A stretch of 64,000 bases of DNA from Chitinophagaceae bacterium. Its GTDB lineage: Bacteria; Bacteroidota; Bacteroidia; Chitinophagales; Chitinophagaceae. Shown here piece after piece: positions 35,602-46,021 of the stretch. Numbering within the stretch: the first letter of the stretch is position 1; the number at the start of each line of letters is the position of its first letter. The notes under the pieces were generated by a model. The model saw only the letters and a list, made by a program, of their open reading frames with translations. It was not told the DNA's origin and ran no database searches. Position numbers and translations under genes: made by a program. The stretch lies in assembly GCA_025934485.1 (NCBI GenBank), contig JAICXX010000012.1:1-64000 (forward strand). Direction: 5' to 3'.

Positions 35602-38005
35602 CGCTATGCAAACTGGCGACGGGATTCATTATAGCGACGCGAATGGCCTGATAGCTCAATGTAATAAGCGTGATCAGCGCGATCCCCACCCCGGCAAGCG
35701 CAAAGATCCACCACGAGAGCGCCACCCGGTAGGCAAAATTCCCCAGCCAGGACCGCATGGCCAACCAGCCCAAAGGCCCGGCTATGAGGAAGGCCAGCAA
35801 CACCAGTTTCAGGAAATCCACCGAGAATAACGCGAGGATCTGGCTCAGCGAGGCGCCCAAGACCTTGCGGATACCCACCTCTTTGGTCCGCTGTTCCGCG
35901 GCAAACAACACCAACCCCAACAGCCCCAGACACGAGATGCCGATGGCCAGTGCGGCAAAAAGCACCGATAGCCTGGCCGTGGTCATCTCGCTGTTGTACA
36001 TCTTTCCGTATTCTTCATCGATGAACTGCCAGCCAAAGGCCAGGTCGGGTTCGATGGCTCTGTAGACCGCCGCCGCGCTCGCCAGCGCCTCTTTGGTTTC
36101 GCCGGGCTTTGTCTTGATCAGGATCATCCCGAAATATTCATATTCCTTTACATCAAGCAACAAAGGGCGGATCGCGTCCCGCAGACTTCGGGAATGATAG
36201 TCCTTGATCACCCCAATGATATGTCCGCGTTTATCCCAGGCCTTTACCCATTTTCCTATGGGGTCTTTAAAGCCCATCTCCCGGGCAGCCTCCTCGTTAA
36301 CCAGGAAAGCATCCGAACTATCGGTGGGGTTTAGCCTGGAGAAATCCCGCCCCCGGACGATGGAAAGCCCCATGATCCGTACAAAATCGAAACCCACCGA
36401 GGCCGGCTCGACATATACATTCGCATTCACCGGCTTTCCTTCCCAGGAAATATCGCTCGTGTTCACATCGAATTTCATCGAGTACGGGGCCTCGGTACAG
36501 CGATCCACCAGTGCGATCCCCGGCATCCCCGTTAACCGCTGTTTGAAGAGAGCATAGTTTTTCATCTCCTGCAGCTTTCCTTCGATGCGGACTTCCACGA
36601 GATTTTCCCGGTCATAGCCCAGATTCGTATGCTGGATATAATAGGTCTGACGGCTGATGACGATCGTCGCGATCAGCAGAAAAACGGATAACACGAATTG
36701 AAAGACCGTGAGCCCCTTGCGGAAAAAGATCGAGCCCTGCGTGAACCGCAAGACGCCTTTAAGCGTACGCACGGGTTGCAAGGAGGAAAGATACAATGCC
36801 GGATAGCTCCCCGCCACGATGCCGGTGACCAGCGCGACCAGGGTCAGCCCGCCCCAGAACCAGGATTGCCCCAGCGGCAGTTCGATTTGTTTACCCGTAA
36901 ACCGGTTAAAGGCGGGTAACAGGACGAACAGCAGGCTGATGGATAACACCAAAGCAAAGAATGAAAAAAGCAGGGACTCGCCCATGAACTGCCCAATCAA
37001 CTGTCCCCGCGAGGAGCCGATCACCTTCCGCAAGCCCACCTCCTTTGCCCGCTTGACACTCCGCGCCGTACTCAGGTTCATGAAATTGATACACGCGATC
37101 AGCAGGATGAAGAACGCCACCCCGCTGAAGATGTGCACATATTCGATGCGCCCCGTCACCGGCCGGCCATTGACGAATACGTTGTACAAATATTCGTCGC
37201 TCACCCGCTGCAGCCCAAGCTTAAAGCTCACGCCTTTTTGCGGCACCACCGCCGAATGCAGGTATTGCGTCAGCTCGGCAGCCACCTTGTCCGGGTTGCT
37301 GCCTGGTTGCAATTCGACATAGGTCCGCACCTCGTTCCCGGAATATTCGAGCAGACGCCGCTGTGCCTCCCAGTTGTTCAGAAAATCGAACTGTATCGTG
37401 CTGTTAGCGGGCAGGTCCTCGCAGACCGCCGTGACCACGAACTGACGGCTATTCATGAACCGTACCTGCTTGCCCATGGCCGCGTGCGGACTGCCGAACA
37501 GGGCCGTCGCCGTCTTCCTCGCCAGCACGATCCCGTACATATCCTTCAGCGCCGTTACCCGGTCGCCCTCGACCAATGGAAAAGGGAAGATCTTGAAGAA
37601 ATCCTCCCCTGCCCGAGCGCCATTCTTCTTCAGTATCTTGTCCCCTACCTGCAGGGATTCCGGATGCCCCCAGGGCAGCTCATAACCGACTACAAAATTG
37701 GCGAGATGTTTTATTTCGGGAATGGAGCGAGGCGCGTCTTCGATATAAAAACGTGCATGGTTGCTGTCGACCAGGTGCATGGGAGTCATATAGTACCCCT
37801 TGGTCTGCCCGTCGGACGTCTCCGTGATGTAGGCCACATAGATATCCTTCCTGCCGAAATCGTCCATCTGCTTTTCGTCCCTCACCCAAAGAAAGATGAA
37901 CAAACAGCAGGTAATGCCCAACGTCAACCCCAGCACATTGATGATGGCATAACCGCGATGCCGCGTCATATGACGCCACGCGATCTTGAGATAATTCCGT
38001 ATCAT
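35597..38005 (-). CDS. MacB/FtsX-type ABC transporter permease
   Basis: 802 residues from MIRNYLKIAWRHMTRH; the frame is open to 38038, but ATG 38005 fits the standard N-terminus of the family and leaves a 10-bp gap to the upstream gene. N-terminal helix INVLGLTLGITCCLFIFLWV, periplasmic MacB_PCD domain, FtsX blocks at VKRAKEVGLRKVIGSSRGQL and RTKEVGIRKVLGASLSQI, end NPVASLHSE. It lies in tandem with a paralogue (38016-40394) and is probably in the same operon; the pair may form a heterodimer. Confidence 0.9.
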   Translation of the reverse strand: MIRNYLKIAWRHMTRHRGYAIINVLGLTLGITCCLFIFLWVRDEKQMDDFGRKDIYVAYITETSDGQTKGYYMTPMHLVDSNHARFYIEDAPRSIPEIKHLANFVVGYELPWGHPESLQVGDKILKKNGARAGEDFFKIFPFPLVEGDRVTALKDMYGIVLARKTATALFGSPHAAMGKQVRFMNSRQFVVTAVCEDLPANSTIQFDFLNNWEAQRRLLEYSGNEVRTYVELQPGSNPDKVAAELTQYLHSAVVPQKGVSFKLGLQRVSDEYLYNVFVNGRPVTGRIEYVHIFSGVAFFILLIACINFMNLSTARSVKRAKEVGLRKVIGSSRGQLIGQFMGESLLFSFFALVLSISLLFVLLPAFNRFTGKQIELPLGQSWFWGGLTLVALVTGIVAGSYPALYLSSLQPVRTLKGVLRFTQGSIFFRKGLTVFQFVLSVFLLIATIVISRQTYYIQHTNLGYDRENLVEVRIEGKLQEMKNYALFKQRLTGMPGIALVDRCTEAPYSMKFDVNTSDISWEGKPVNANVYVEPASVGFDFVRIMGLSIVRGRDFSRLNPTDSSDAFLVNEEAAREMGFKDPIGKWVKAWDKRGHIIGVIKDYHSRSLRDAIRPLLLDVKEYEYFGMILIKTKPGETKEALASAAAVYRAIEPDLAFGWQFIDEEYGKMYNSEMTTARLSVLFAALAIGISCLGLLGLVLFAAEQRTKEVGIRKVLGASLSQILALFSVDFLKLVLLAFLIAGPLGWLAMRSWLGNFAYRVALSWWIFALAGVGIALITLITLSYQAIRVAIMNPVASLHSE

Positions 38006-38015
38006 AAACAATCGG

Positions 38016-40394
38016 TTATTCGCTACGTAAACTCTCAACCGGGTTCGCCAACGCGGCGCGAACCGCCTGGAAGCTGATCGTCGCCACCGTGATCAGGAAA
38101 GCGATGAGCGCGGTAAAGACAAAGATGTCCGCACCTATCGTCGTCCGGTAGGCGAATTCATCCAGCCAGCGGTGCATTCCCACCAGCACTACCGGGAACG
38201 CGATCCCGATGGACACCGCGACGAGCACTAAAAATTCCCTGCTTAGCAAATAAGCGATCCGCGTCGTCGAGGCCCCCACCACCTTCCGGATGCCGATCTC
38301 CTTTTTGCGTTTCTGCGCGGTAAAGGCCGCAAGCCCGAATAACCCCAAACAGGAGATAAGGATGGCCAATGCGGCAAAATACCGGCTGAGCTCCCCTGCC
38401 CTGATCTCCGACGCATACCAATGCGTATAGTCATCGTTCATATACGTGTATTCGAACGGCATCCCTGGATTGAATCGCTTATAGGCCGCGCGTATACCGG
38501 CGATAGCCTGCTCTTCGCTGCCGGAACGTAACCGGACTACGATGCTTGGCCCTAACGGGTGAACCCAAAAAAAGGCCGGTTTCACCTGCTGATATAGGGA
38601 CTCGAAATTGAAATCGGCCGCGACGCCGATGATCTCCTTTTTTTGATCCCAGAATCTGATTACGGTGCCAACGGGGTTCTTCAATCCCATGGCCCGGATC
38701 GCCGTTTGGTTCATAATGATCTCGTGATCGGCATTGGCATTGGGGGAATAATAACGGCCGGCCACCAGCCTGATCCCCATCGTCCGGAGAAAATTGTATC
38801 CCACCTCGATATTGGCAAAATGGATATTCAACGCCGGGTCCTTTCCGGCCCATTGCAATCCGTCGATGTCTCCGTGGTCGCCCATGAGATTATGTCCATA
38901 GCTGCCGGCGTTCTCCACACCCCCGATATTCTTCAGCTCACCCACGAACGCCACACCGGCAGCGATCTTTGCAGAATCCATCGAGAAAGGGATCTCGAAA
39001 TGGATCAAATGCACCCTGTTATATCCCAGATCACGGGATTGGATATACGAGATCTGCCGGTAGATCACGAGTACGCCGGCAATAAAGATCACCGAGAGGG
39101 CAAATTGGAAGACCACCAGTCCCTTGCGCGCCCATAATTCGCCTAACGAGGTCTTTACCGTGCCCTTGAGCACGGCCACCGGCCGGAAACCCGAAAGATA
39201 GAACGCCGGATAGCTGCCGGCGAAAAGCCCCGTCACCACCGCGGCACCGACGGCCGTTGCCCATAATCCCGGCGCCAGCAGCAGACTCAAGTTTTTACCC
39301 GTAATGTTATTGAAAACCGGCAGCAGCATCCATACGATGAGTAAGGCCACCGCCAGCGACAGCAGGCTTAGCAGCACGGATTCTCCAAGGTATTGCAGCA
39401 CCAGCATCCCACGACTGGCGCCTACCACTTTCTTAATCCCCACCTCACGTCCCCGGTAAGCCGCCTTGGCGGTACTCAGGTTCATAAAATTGATGCACGC
39501 GATCAACAGGATAAAGATGGCTAGAATGGTAAAGACGCGAACATAAGTGATCCGGCCGCCGCTCTGTACGCCGTTCTCGTATTGGTTATACAGGTAGCGG
39601 TCCGAAAACCGCGTCAGAAAGATCCCGGGCCTGGGGTGTCCGGCCTTGAGCGTCCAGAAGCCGGCGATCTTCCGGTTCAGGGCGGCCATATCCGTCCCCG
39701 GTCTCACCTGCACAAAGGTGTTCGGATCGGAGTCGTTCCAATCGTTCAACCCGGTGCGTTTCTCGAGCACCACCGCATAGTTGAACAACAGATCGAAATG
39801 TTCGGTGGCATTGGCCGGGTTGGCCTCGAAAATGCCCCGCACCACGAAATCGCCGCTGAAATCGTAATGATCGTAATGGATGGTTTTCCCGATCACATCC
39901 TGGCCGGGCCCGAATAGCTTGGTCGCAAACTCGGAAGAAAGCGCGACACCCTGCTTATCGGCAAAAAGCTGATCCCTGTTACCCTGTAGCCAGGGGCAGG
40001 TAAACAAGGTAAAGAAATTGCTATCTACATACTGCGGCCGGGCCTGGAGCTTCTTATCGGCATAGCCGGCGACCCCGCCATTGCCAAACCATGAGGCCGG
40101 CAACACGCTGGAAGCATCCGCGATCTCCGGGATGTCCGTCCGTAAGGCCCTGGCTAAGCCGCCCGGCGTTCCGGACCCCGTGTGGATCCCGTTGTCTTCT
40201 TTGAAATTGCCCATGACCTGGTAAAGCCGGGCGTCGTTGGCATTGTATCTTTCCATATGCAGCTCATCGGCGATCCACAAACCGATCAGTAGCGCGCAGG
40301 CGAGGCCCACCGATAATCCAAGCAGATTGAGCAGGGTAAACTGACGGTCCTTGACTAGGTTCCGCCAAACGAGTTTTAGATAGGCTTTAAGCAT
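38016..40394 (-). CDS. MacB/FtsX-type ABC transporter permease
   Basis: 792 residues. N-terminal helix LLGLSVGLACALLIGLWI, MacB_PCD domain, FtsX block AYRGREVGIKKVVGASRGML, second block KRKKEIGIRKVVGASTTRIA, end NPVESLRSE. First gene of a two-permease operon with 35597-38005. As with its paralogues, no ATP-binding subunit is present in the window. Confidence 0.9.
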   Translation of the reverse strand: MLKAYLKLVWRNLVKDRQFTLLNLLGLSVGLACALLIGLWIADELHMERYNANDARLYQVMGNFKEDNGIHTGSGTPGGLARALRTDIPEIADASSVLPASWFGNGGVAGYADKKLQARPQYVDSNFFTLFTCPWLQGNRDQLFADKQGVALSSEFATKLFGPGQDVIGKTIHYDHYDFSGDFVVRGIFEANPANATEHFDLLFNYAVVLEKRTGLNDWNDSDPNTFVQVRPGTDMAALNRKIAGFWTLKAGHPRPGIFLTRFSDRYLYNQYENGVQSGGRITYVRVFTILAIFILLIACINFMNLSTAKAAYRGREVGIKKVVGASRGMLVLQYLGESVLLSLLSLAVALLIVWMLLPVFNNITGKNLSLLLAPGLWATAVGAAVVTGLFAGSYPAFYLSGFRPVAVLKGTVKTSLGELWARKGLVVFQFALSVIFIAGVLVIYRQISYIQSRDLGYNRVHLIHFEIPFSMDSAKIAAGVAFVGELKNIGGVENAGSYGHNLMGDHGDIDGLQWAGKDPALNIHFANIEVGYNFLRTMGIRLVAGRYYSPNANADHEIIMNQTAIRAMGLKNPVGTVIRFWDQKKEIIGVAADFNFESLYQQVKPAFFWVHPLGPSIVVRLRSGSEEQAIAGIRAAYKRFNPGMPFEYTYMNDDYTHWYASEIRAGELSRYFAALAILISCLGLFGLAAFTAQKRKKEIGIRKVVGASTTRIAYLLSREFLVLVAVSIGIAFPVVLVGMHRWLDEFAYRTTIGADIFVFTALIAFLITVATISFQAVRAALANPVESLRSE

Positions 40395-40593
40395 TCAGCC
40401 AATTGCGCTAGTAACATGCCCATTTTGCACCCACTTGACGATCAGCATCTTGCCAATACTCCGACCCCCTCCACTGTCCGAAATCGATACAGCGGGTGTC
40501 CGCGCACGGCAGCGTGCCGACATATAATTCTTTGCCTTATATGTTTTGCGTTACAGAACCTTTCTATTATCTTGATGCCAAATTCAATTCCTA

Positions 40594-43500
40594 ATGCCAA
40601 ACCTCTACCCTGGCATCCTACCGCTCTTACGTAGTGGCCAAAGGCTTTTGTGTCTTTGCGCCGCGTTTCTGCTCCCTTTCTTTCTGTTCGCGCAACCCTC
40701 GATCAGTTCCGTCACGCCCGTCTCGGGTCCTGTAGGAACGACGGTCACCATCAACGGCAATAACTTCAGCACAACCACTTCTTCCAATATCGTTCGTTTT
40801 GGTACGGTCGCTGCCCCGGTCACCGCGGCTACGGCGACCTCGCTTACCGTTACCGTACCCGTCGGTGCCAGCTATAAGCCGATCACCGTGACCACCGGGG
40901 GATTGACGGCCTATTCCTATACACCCTTTAACATCACCTTTAGCGATCCGGGAGCCTTCACCGCTTCCTCCTTCGCACCGGCTAAGAATTTTTCCACGAG
41001 CTCTACCACCCCCCAGGACATGACCGCCATGGATTTCGACGGCGACGGGGTAACCGATCTGGCCGTGGCCAACGGTCAGGACAACTCCGTTGCTGTGTAT
41101 CATAACACCAGTACGAACGCGTCCGCTACGTTCACGACACAATATTTTGCAAACGGACCCAGCGGGTATTGGCCCGTGGGCCTGGCCTCGGGGGATCTGG
41201 ACGGGGATGGAAAACCCGATCTCGTGATGGCCAACAACAACGGCTCTAATTTTGTAGTCTATCAGAATATCAGTTCCCAGGGACATATCTCCTTCACCCA
41301 GCTTCCGCCCTTCGGTGAACCGGGCATACCTTACTGGGTGGCGATTGGCGACCTTAACGGTGATGGGAAACCGGATGTCGCTCTCGTGGAAACGAATGGC
41401 AACACCATCGAAGTCTTCCCCAATACCAGCACCGTGGGAAGCATTTCTTTCGGCACTCCGGTGCCCGTCTTCCTACCTAACGGGTATTCTCCCTGGGCCG
41501 TCGCCATCGGCGATTTCGACCGGGACGGCATGCCCGATCTCGCTGCGACGGACTGGAGTAATAACAACCTCTCTGTATTTCGAAACAAGGGCAGTGCCGG
41601 CGGGTCTATTTCTTTTGGCAGTCATCAGGATTTTGCCGTCGGCAACAGCCCGCAGGGTCTTGCAGTGGGTGACCTCGATGGCGATGGTTTCCCCGATATC
41701 GTCGTCGGAAATAACACAGACAACTCTTTAACGCTCTTGCGCAGCACCAGCAGTCCCGGCTCCATCTCTTTCGCGACGACCACCCACGCTACCGGCGCGG
41801 GTCCTTATTACATAGCGATCGCCGACCTCAATGGCGACGGGCTTCCGGATATCGCCTCCGCCAGCAATGGCCCGGGCACCGTTTCGGTTCTCCGCAATGC
41901 CAGCACACCCGGCTCGATCGCACTGGCGGCCAGTGTAGACTATGCGACGGATAACGGGCCGATAGCCGTCAGCCTTGCCGATCTGGACGGCAATGGTACG
42001 CCGGATATAGCCATCCTCAATGAGAACGGATCCCACCCCGCTCCGGATTTCTCGGTGCTCCTTAACCAGAACCCGAACGCCCCGGCGATCACGAACTTTA
42101 CCCCGACCAGCGGTGGAACGGGCACGCAGGTGACCATCAACGGTGTGAATTTCACCGGCGCCACGGACGTGACCTTTGGCGGTGTAGCCGCAACTTCTTT
42201 TAGCATCGTGAGCTCCACGACGATCACGGCTATCGTTGGTACCGGTGCCACGGGCGCCGTTCAGGTGACCACGCCAAACGGAACCGCCTCCCAATCGACC
42301 TTTAGCTTCGGCGCTGCGGCGTTACCGCCGTCCATCAGCAGCTTTCAGCCGGCATCGGGCACCTATGGCGACACCATCACCATCCAGGGCACCAGCCTGA
42401 TACAAACTTCTTCGGTCTCCTTTGGCTCCGTATCGGCCCTCAGCTTTACGATCCTCTCCGATACCGTGATCACCGCCATCGTGGGCGAAGGCGCCAGCGG
42501 CAACGTCACCCTCAATGCTTCCTCATCGACACCCTCTTCATTAAGCGGGTTTACCTATACCCCGCCTCCGGCCCTCGTGGTGACCGGATTTTCGCCGGCA
42601 TCCGGGATGTCAGGCGCGACTGTTACCATCACCGGCAGCGGATTCCTAAACACACCTACAGTAACTTTCGGCGGCACGGCAGCTTCTTACATTCATGTCG
42701 TCAACGATTCCGTGCTCACCGCAACTGTAGCCGGCGGGTCCACCGGATTTGTGGCCGTACAGGCATTCAACGGTACCGATTCCGTATCGGGCTTTACCTA
42801 TATCCCTTCGAGCGCGCCGCAGCCGCCTGTACTCACCTCCTTCACGCCGCTCACCGGTGGCACGGGAGCCAGGATCACCCTTGATGGCAAGCATCTCAGC
42901 GGCGTGAACAGCGTCACCTTCGGCGGCGTCCAGGCGGCGTCCTTCCAGATCGTCTCCGATTCCGTGATCATTGCGATCGTCGGTCCCGGCGCCTCCGGCC
43001 AGGTCACCATCACCAATGGAAGTGTATCCGGCTCTCTGCCCAACTTCCTTTTTTCCACCGATACCACCCAGACCTCGGCCAACGGCCCCTTCCAGCTGGT
43101 GACCTTCACCGCTTCGCTCGTGTCTAACCAGCCGTTCCTGCAATGGACCACGGTAAACGATGGCGGCATCGCGCATTACTCCGTGGAACGCGGCGTCGAC
43201 GGCAATAATTTCACGACGATCGGCACCCTCAAATCGAAGGACGCCGGAGGCCTGGGCGCCACCTATACCTTTACGGATTCTTTCCCGAAACCGGGATTAA
43301 ACTATTATCGCATCAAAGCACAGGATACCGCCGTAAACTACTACTATAGCGAGATCCGGGCCGTGCAGCTGCTAAGCATGGAGATGCCGGTCTACCCCAA
43401 TCCGGTGAAATACGGTTTCTTCCTGGTCGACCTGCCGTCGATCACGAAGTCCTCCATTTTCCAGCTGACCAATACCTGGGGAATGATCGTGCAAACGATC

Positions 43501-43626
43501 CAGGTGCCGCCCGGCGTGGCACAGCAACGGATCAATATTCCGGGGCTGCTGCCCGGAACCTATCGCCTTAGGTGGACGGATGGGACCAGGATCGCCTATC
43601 AGACCATCCTCGTGCTATACAAGTAG
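40594..43626 (+). CDS. T9SS-exported FG-GAP and IPT/TIG repeat protein
   Basis: 1010 residues with signal peptide (FLLPFFLFAQ). One IPT/TIG domain (about 35-110), then seven FG-GAP/VCBS calcium-binding turns (for example DFDGDGVTDLAVAN, DLDGDGKPDLVMAN, DLNGDGLPDIASAS) predicted to form a beta-propeller, then four more TIG domains (about 490-830; FTPTSGGTGTQVTINGVNF is typical), a fibronectin-like segment (about 845-930) and a T9SS sorting domain starting at PVYPNPVKYG and ending ILVLYK. It is probably a surface adhesin or glycan-binding protein. It stands alone, divergent from the permease pair and convergent with the phosphoketolase gene. Confidence 0.88.
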   Translation: MPNLYPGILPLLRSGQRLLCLCAAFLLPFFLFAQPSISSVTPVSGPVGTTVTINGNNFSTTTSSNIVRFGTVAAPVTAATATSLTVTVPVGASYKPITVTTGGLTAYSYTPFNITFSDPGAFTASSFAPAKNFSTSSTTPQDMTAMDFDGDGVTDLAVANGQDNSVAVYHNTSTNASATFTTQYFANGPSGYWPVGLASGDLDGDGKPDLVMANNNGSNFVVYQNISSQGHISFTQLPPFGEPGIPYWVAIGDLNGDGKPDVALVETNGNTIEVFPNTSTVGSISFGTPVPVFLPNGYSPWAVAIGDFDRDGMPDLAATDWSNNNLSVFRNKGSAGGSISFGSHQDFAVGNSPQGLAVGDLDGDGFPDIVVGNNTDNSLTLLRSTSSPGSISFATTTHATGAGPYYIAIADLNGDGLPDIASASNGPGTVSVLRNASTPGSIALAASVDYATDNGPIAVSLADLDGNGTPDIAILNENGSHPAPDFSVLLNQNPNAPAITNFTPTSGGTGTQVTINGVNFTGATDVTFGGVAATSFSIVSSTTITAIVGTGATGAVQVTTPNGTASQSTFSFGAAALPPSISSFQPASGTYGDTITIQGTSLIQTSSVSFGSVSALSFTILSDTVITAIVGEGASGNVTLNASSSTPSSLSGFTYTPPPALVVTGFSPASGMSGATVTITGSGFLNTPTVTFGGTAASYIHVVNDSVLTATVAGGSTGFVAVQAFNGTDSVSGFTYIPSSAPQPPVLTSFTPLTGGTGARITLDGKHLSGVNSVTFGGVQAASFQIVSDSVIIAIVGPGASGQVTITNGSVSGSLPNFLFSTDTTQTSANGPFQLVTFTASLVSNQPFLQWTTVNDGGIAHYSVERGVDGNNFTTIGTLKSKDAGGLGATYTFTDSFPKPGLNYYRIKAQDTAVNYYYSEIRAVQLLSMEMPVYPNPVKYGFFLVDLPSITKSSIFQLTNTWGMIVQTIQVPPGVAQQRINIPGLLPGTYRLRWTDGTRIAYQTILVLYK

Positions 43627-43633
43627 GGCCCGG

Positions 43634-46021
43634 TTACTCCCATTTCCAGTTCAGGATCTCCGGCATATCGATGCCCTGGTCCCGGATATAGGCGCGGTGA
43701 CGGATCAGCGTATCCTCCATCTCCTGTTTGAGATAGGCGGCGCGCTCTCCGAGCTGCGGCAGCCGCGCGATGACATCCATCACCAGGTGAAAACGGTCCA
43801 TCTCGTTGAGAACGGTCATATCGAAAGGCGTCGTGATCGTTCCCTCCTCTTTGTACCCGCGTACATGCAGGTTATCGTGATTGGCACGCCGGTACGTCAG
43901 CCGGTGGATCAGCCAGGGGTAGCCATGATAAGCAAAGATCGTCGGCTTGTCACGCGTGAAAAGCAGATCGAAATCGAAATCGCTCAACCCATGCGGGTGC
44001 TCGCTTTGCGGCTGCAGCTTCATCAGATCTACCACATTGATCATGCGTATCCTCAGCTCGGGCAGCTTCTTCCGCAGGATCGAGATGGCGCCCAGGATCT
44101 CCAGCGTGGGTACGTCCCCGGCAGCCACCATCACCACATCGGGCTCCGAATCCTGGTCATTGCTGGCCCAGCTCCAAATGCTGACGCCCTTGGTGCAATG
44201 CAATACCGCCTCGTCCATCGAAAGCCATTGCGGCGCGGGGTGCTTCCCCGCAACCATCACATTCACATAATGCCGGCTGCGCAAACAGTGATCCATCGTC
44301 GACAGCAAACAGTTCGCATCCGGCGGCAGATAGACCCGTACGATCTCCGCCTTTTTGTTCACCACATGATCGATAAAACCAGGGTCCTGGTGCGTAAATC
44401 CGTTGTGGTCCTGCCGCCACACATGCGAAGCAAGCAGGTAGTTCAGCGACGCGATCTTCCGGCGCCAGGATAGACCCGCCGTTACCTTGAGCCATTTTGC
44501 ATGCTGATTGAACATCGAATCCACGATATGGATGAAGGCTTCGTAGCTATTGAATATCCCATGTCGTCCGGTAAGCAGATAACCCTCCAGCCACCCTTCA
44601 CACTGATGCTCGCTCAGCATCTCGATCACCCGGCCGTCGGGGGCGAGATATTGATCGTTCGGCTCGACCACCGGCAGCTCCCATTGTCTATTGGTCGCTT
44701 TGAATACCTGATCCAGCCGGTTGGACAGCGTCTCGTCGGGACCAAAGATGCGGAAATGACGCTGTTCCTCGTTCATCCGGACCACCTCCGCCAGGAATCC
44801 CCCCAGCACCAGCGTATCCGCAGCCTTTACCGCACCATGTCCTTCCATCTTCACGGCATACCCGCGGAAGTCCGGCAAAAACAATTCTTTTAACAATAGC
44901 CCTCCGTTTGCATGCGGATTGGCACCCATCCGCCGCTCCCCTTCCGGCGCGATGGCCGCTATCTCCGGCAACAAGGCTCCCTTCGCATCGAACAGTTCCT
45001 GCGGCCGGTAGCTCCGCATCCAGGCCTCCAGCTCCCGCAGATGTTGCGGATTGTTCGCGGGATCCGACAACGGCACCTGGTGGCTCCGGAAAGACCCTTC
45101 CACCGGGAGACCGTCGACGAATTTTGGTCCCGTCCATCCTTTGGGCGACCTGAGCACCAGCATCGGCCACCGCGGCCGTTCTCCACTGCCATGCGCGGCA
45201 GCCGTTTCCCGGATGATGCGGATATTCTCCAAAATGGTATCCAATGTCGCGGCCATAGCCTGATGCATGGGCGCCGGTTCGTCCCCTTCCACGAAATAAG
45301 GCTCCCAGCCATACCCCGTCAGCAACTGCTCCAGCTCGGTGCGGCTGATCCGGGCGAGCACCGTAGGATTGGCGATCTTATACCCGTTGAGGTGCAGGAT
45401 CGGTAAGACCGTCCCATCCGTAACCGGATTCAAAAATTTATTGGAATGCCATGCCGTCGCGAGCGGCCCCGTCTCAGCCTCACCGTCCCCGATGACGCAG
45501 GCCACCATCAACCCCGGATTGTCGAAGACCGCGCCAAATGCATGGCTCAGCGAGTATCCCAGTTCCCCGCCCTCATGGATAGAGCCCGGACATTCCGGCG
45601 ATACATGACTCGGAATGCCGCCGGGAAAAGAGAACTGTTTGAATAATCGCTGCAGACCCGCCACATCCCGCGTGATGTGCGGATACACCTCGCTGTAAGT
45701 CCCTTCCAGATAGGTATTGGCAACAAGCGCCGGCCCGCCATGACCAGGTCCGGCGATATAGATCATGTCGAGATCATGCTCTTTGATCAGCCGGTTGAGA
45801 TGCACATAGATAAAATTCTGCCCCGGCGTCGTCCCCCAGTGGCCCAGCAGGAGTCTCTTGATGTGCTCCGCCGACAGCGGCTCGCGGAGCAGGGGATTGT
45901 CCCGCAGATAGATCTGCCCCACGGACAGATAGTTCGCCGCCCGCCAGTAAGCATCCATCTTATGCAGCATCTCGGGCGCCAATGGCTGCTGTTGTACCTG
46001 TGGCTTGGATATAACTTTCAT
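43634..46021 (-). CDS. xfp: xylulose-5-phosphate/fructose-6-phosphate phosphoketolase
   Basis: 795 residues from ATG 46021. Phosphoketolase signature [15 protein letters not shown], the thiamine-diphosphate motif [19 protein letters not shown], and AGKHPAPQW in the C-terminal part are all present, and length matches the family. It cleaves xylulose-5-P (and perhaps fructose-6-P) with phosphate to acetyl-phosphate and glyceraldehyde-3-P (or erythrose-4-P). The ATG overlaps the acetate kinase stop as ATGA, which fixes the start and couples translation; the product acetyl-phosphate is the next enzyme's substrate. Confidence 0.95.
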   Translation of the reverse strand: MKVISKPQVQQQPLAPEMLHKMDAYWRAANYLSVGQIYLRDNPLLREPLSAEHIKRLLLGHWGTTPGQNFIYVHLNRLIKEHDLDMIYIAGPGHGGPALVANTYLEGTYSEVYPHITRDVAGLQRLFKQFSFPGGIPSHVSPECPGSIHEGGELGYSLSHAFGAVFDNPGLMVACVIGDGEAETGPLATAWHSNKFLNPVTDGTVLPILHLNGYKIANPTVLARISRTELEQLLTGYGWEPYFVEGDEPAPMHQAMAATLDTILENIRIIRETAAAHGSGERPRWPMLVLRSPKGWTGPKFVDGLPVEGSFRSHQVPLSDPANNPQHLRELEAWMRSYRPQELFDAKGALLPEIAAIAPEGERRMGANPHANGGLLLKELFLPDFRGYAVKMEGHGAVKAADTLVLGGFLAEVVRMNEEQRHFRIFGPDETLSNRLDQVFKATNRQWELPVVEPNDQYLAPDGRVIEMLSEHQCEGWLEGYLLTGRHGIFNSYEAFIHIVDSMFNQHAKWLKVTAGLSWRRKIASLNYLLASHVWRQDHNGFTHQDPGFIDHVVNKKAEIVRVYLPPDANCLLSTMDHCLRSRHYVNVMVAGKHPAPQWLSMDEAVLHCTKGVSIWSWASNDQDSEPDVVMVAAGDVPTLEILGAISILRKKLPELRIRMINVVDLMKLQPQSEHPHGLSDFDFDLLFTRDKPTIFAYHGYPWLIHRLTYRRANHDNLHVRGYKEEGTITTPFDMTVLNEMDRFHLVMDVIARLPQLGERAAYLKQEMEDTLIRHRAYIRDQGIDMPEILNWKWE

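Noticed and set aside
37133-38077. 314-codon plus-strand frame opposite two permease genes
   Set aside because: Spans the junction of two well-supported permease genes and shows no family similarity.
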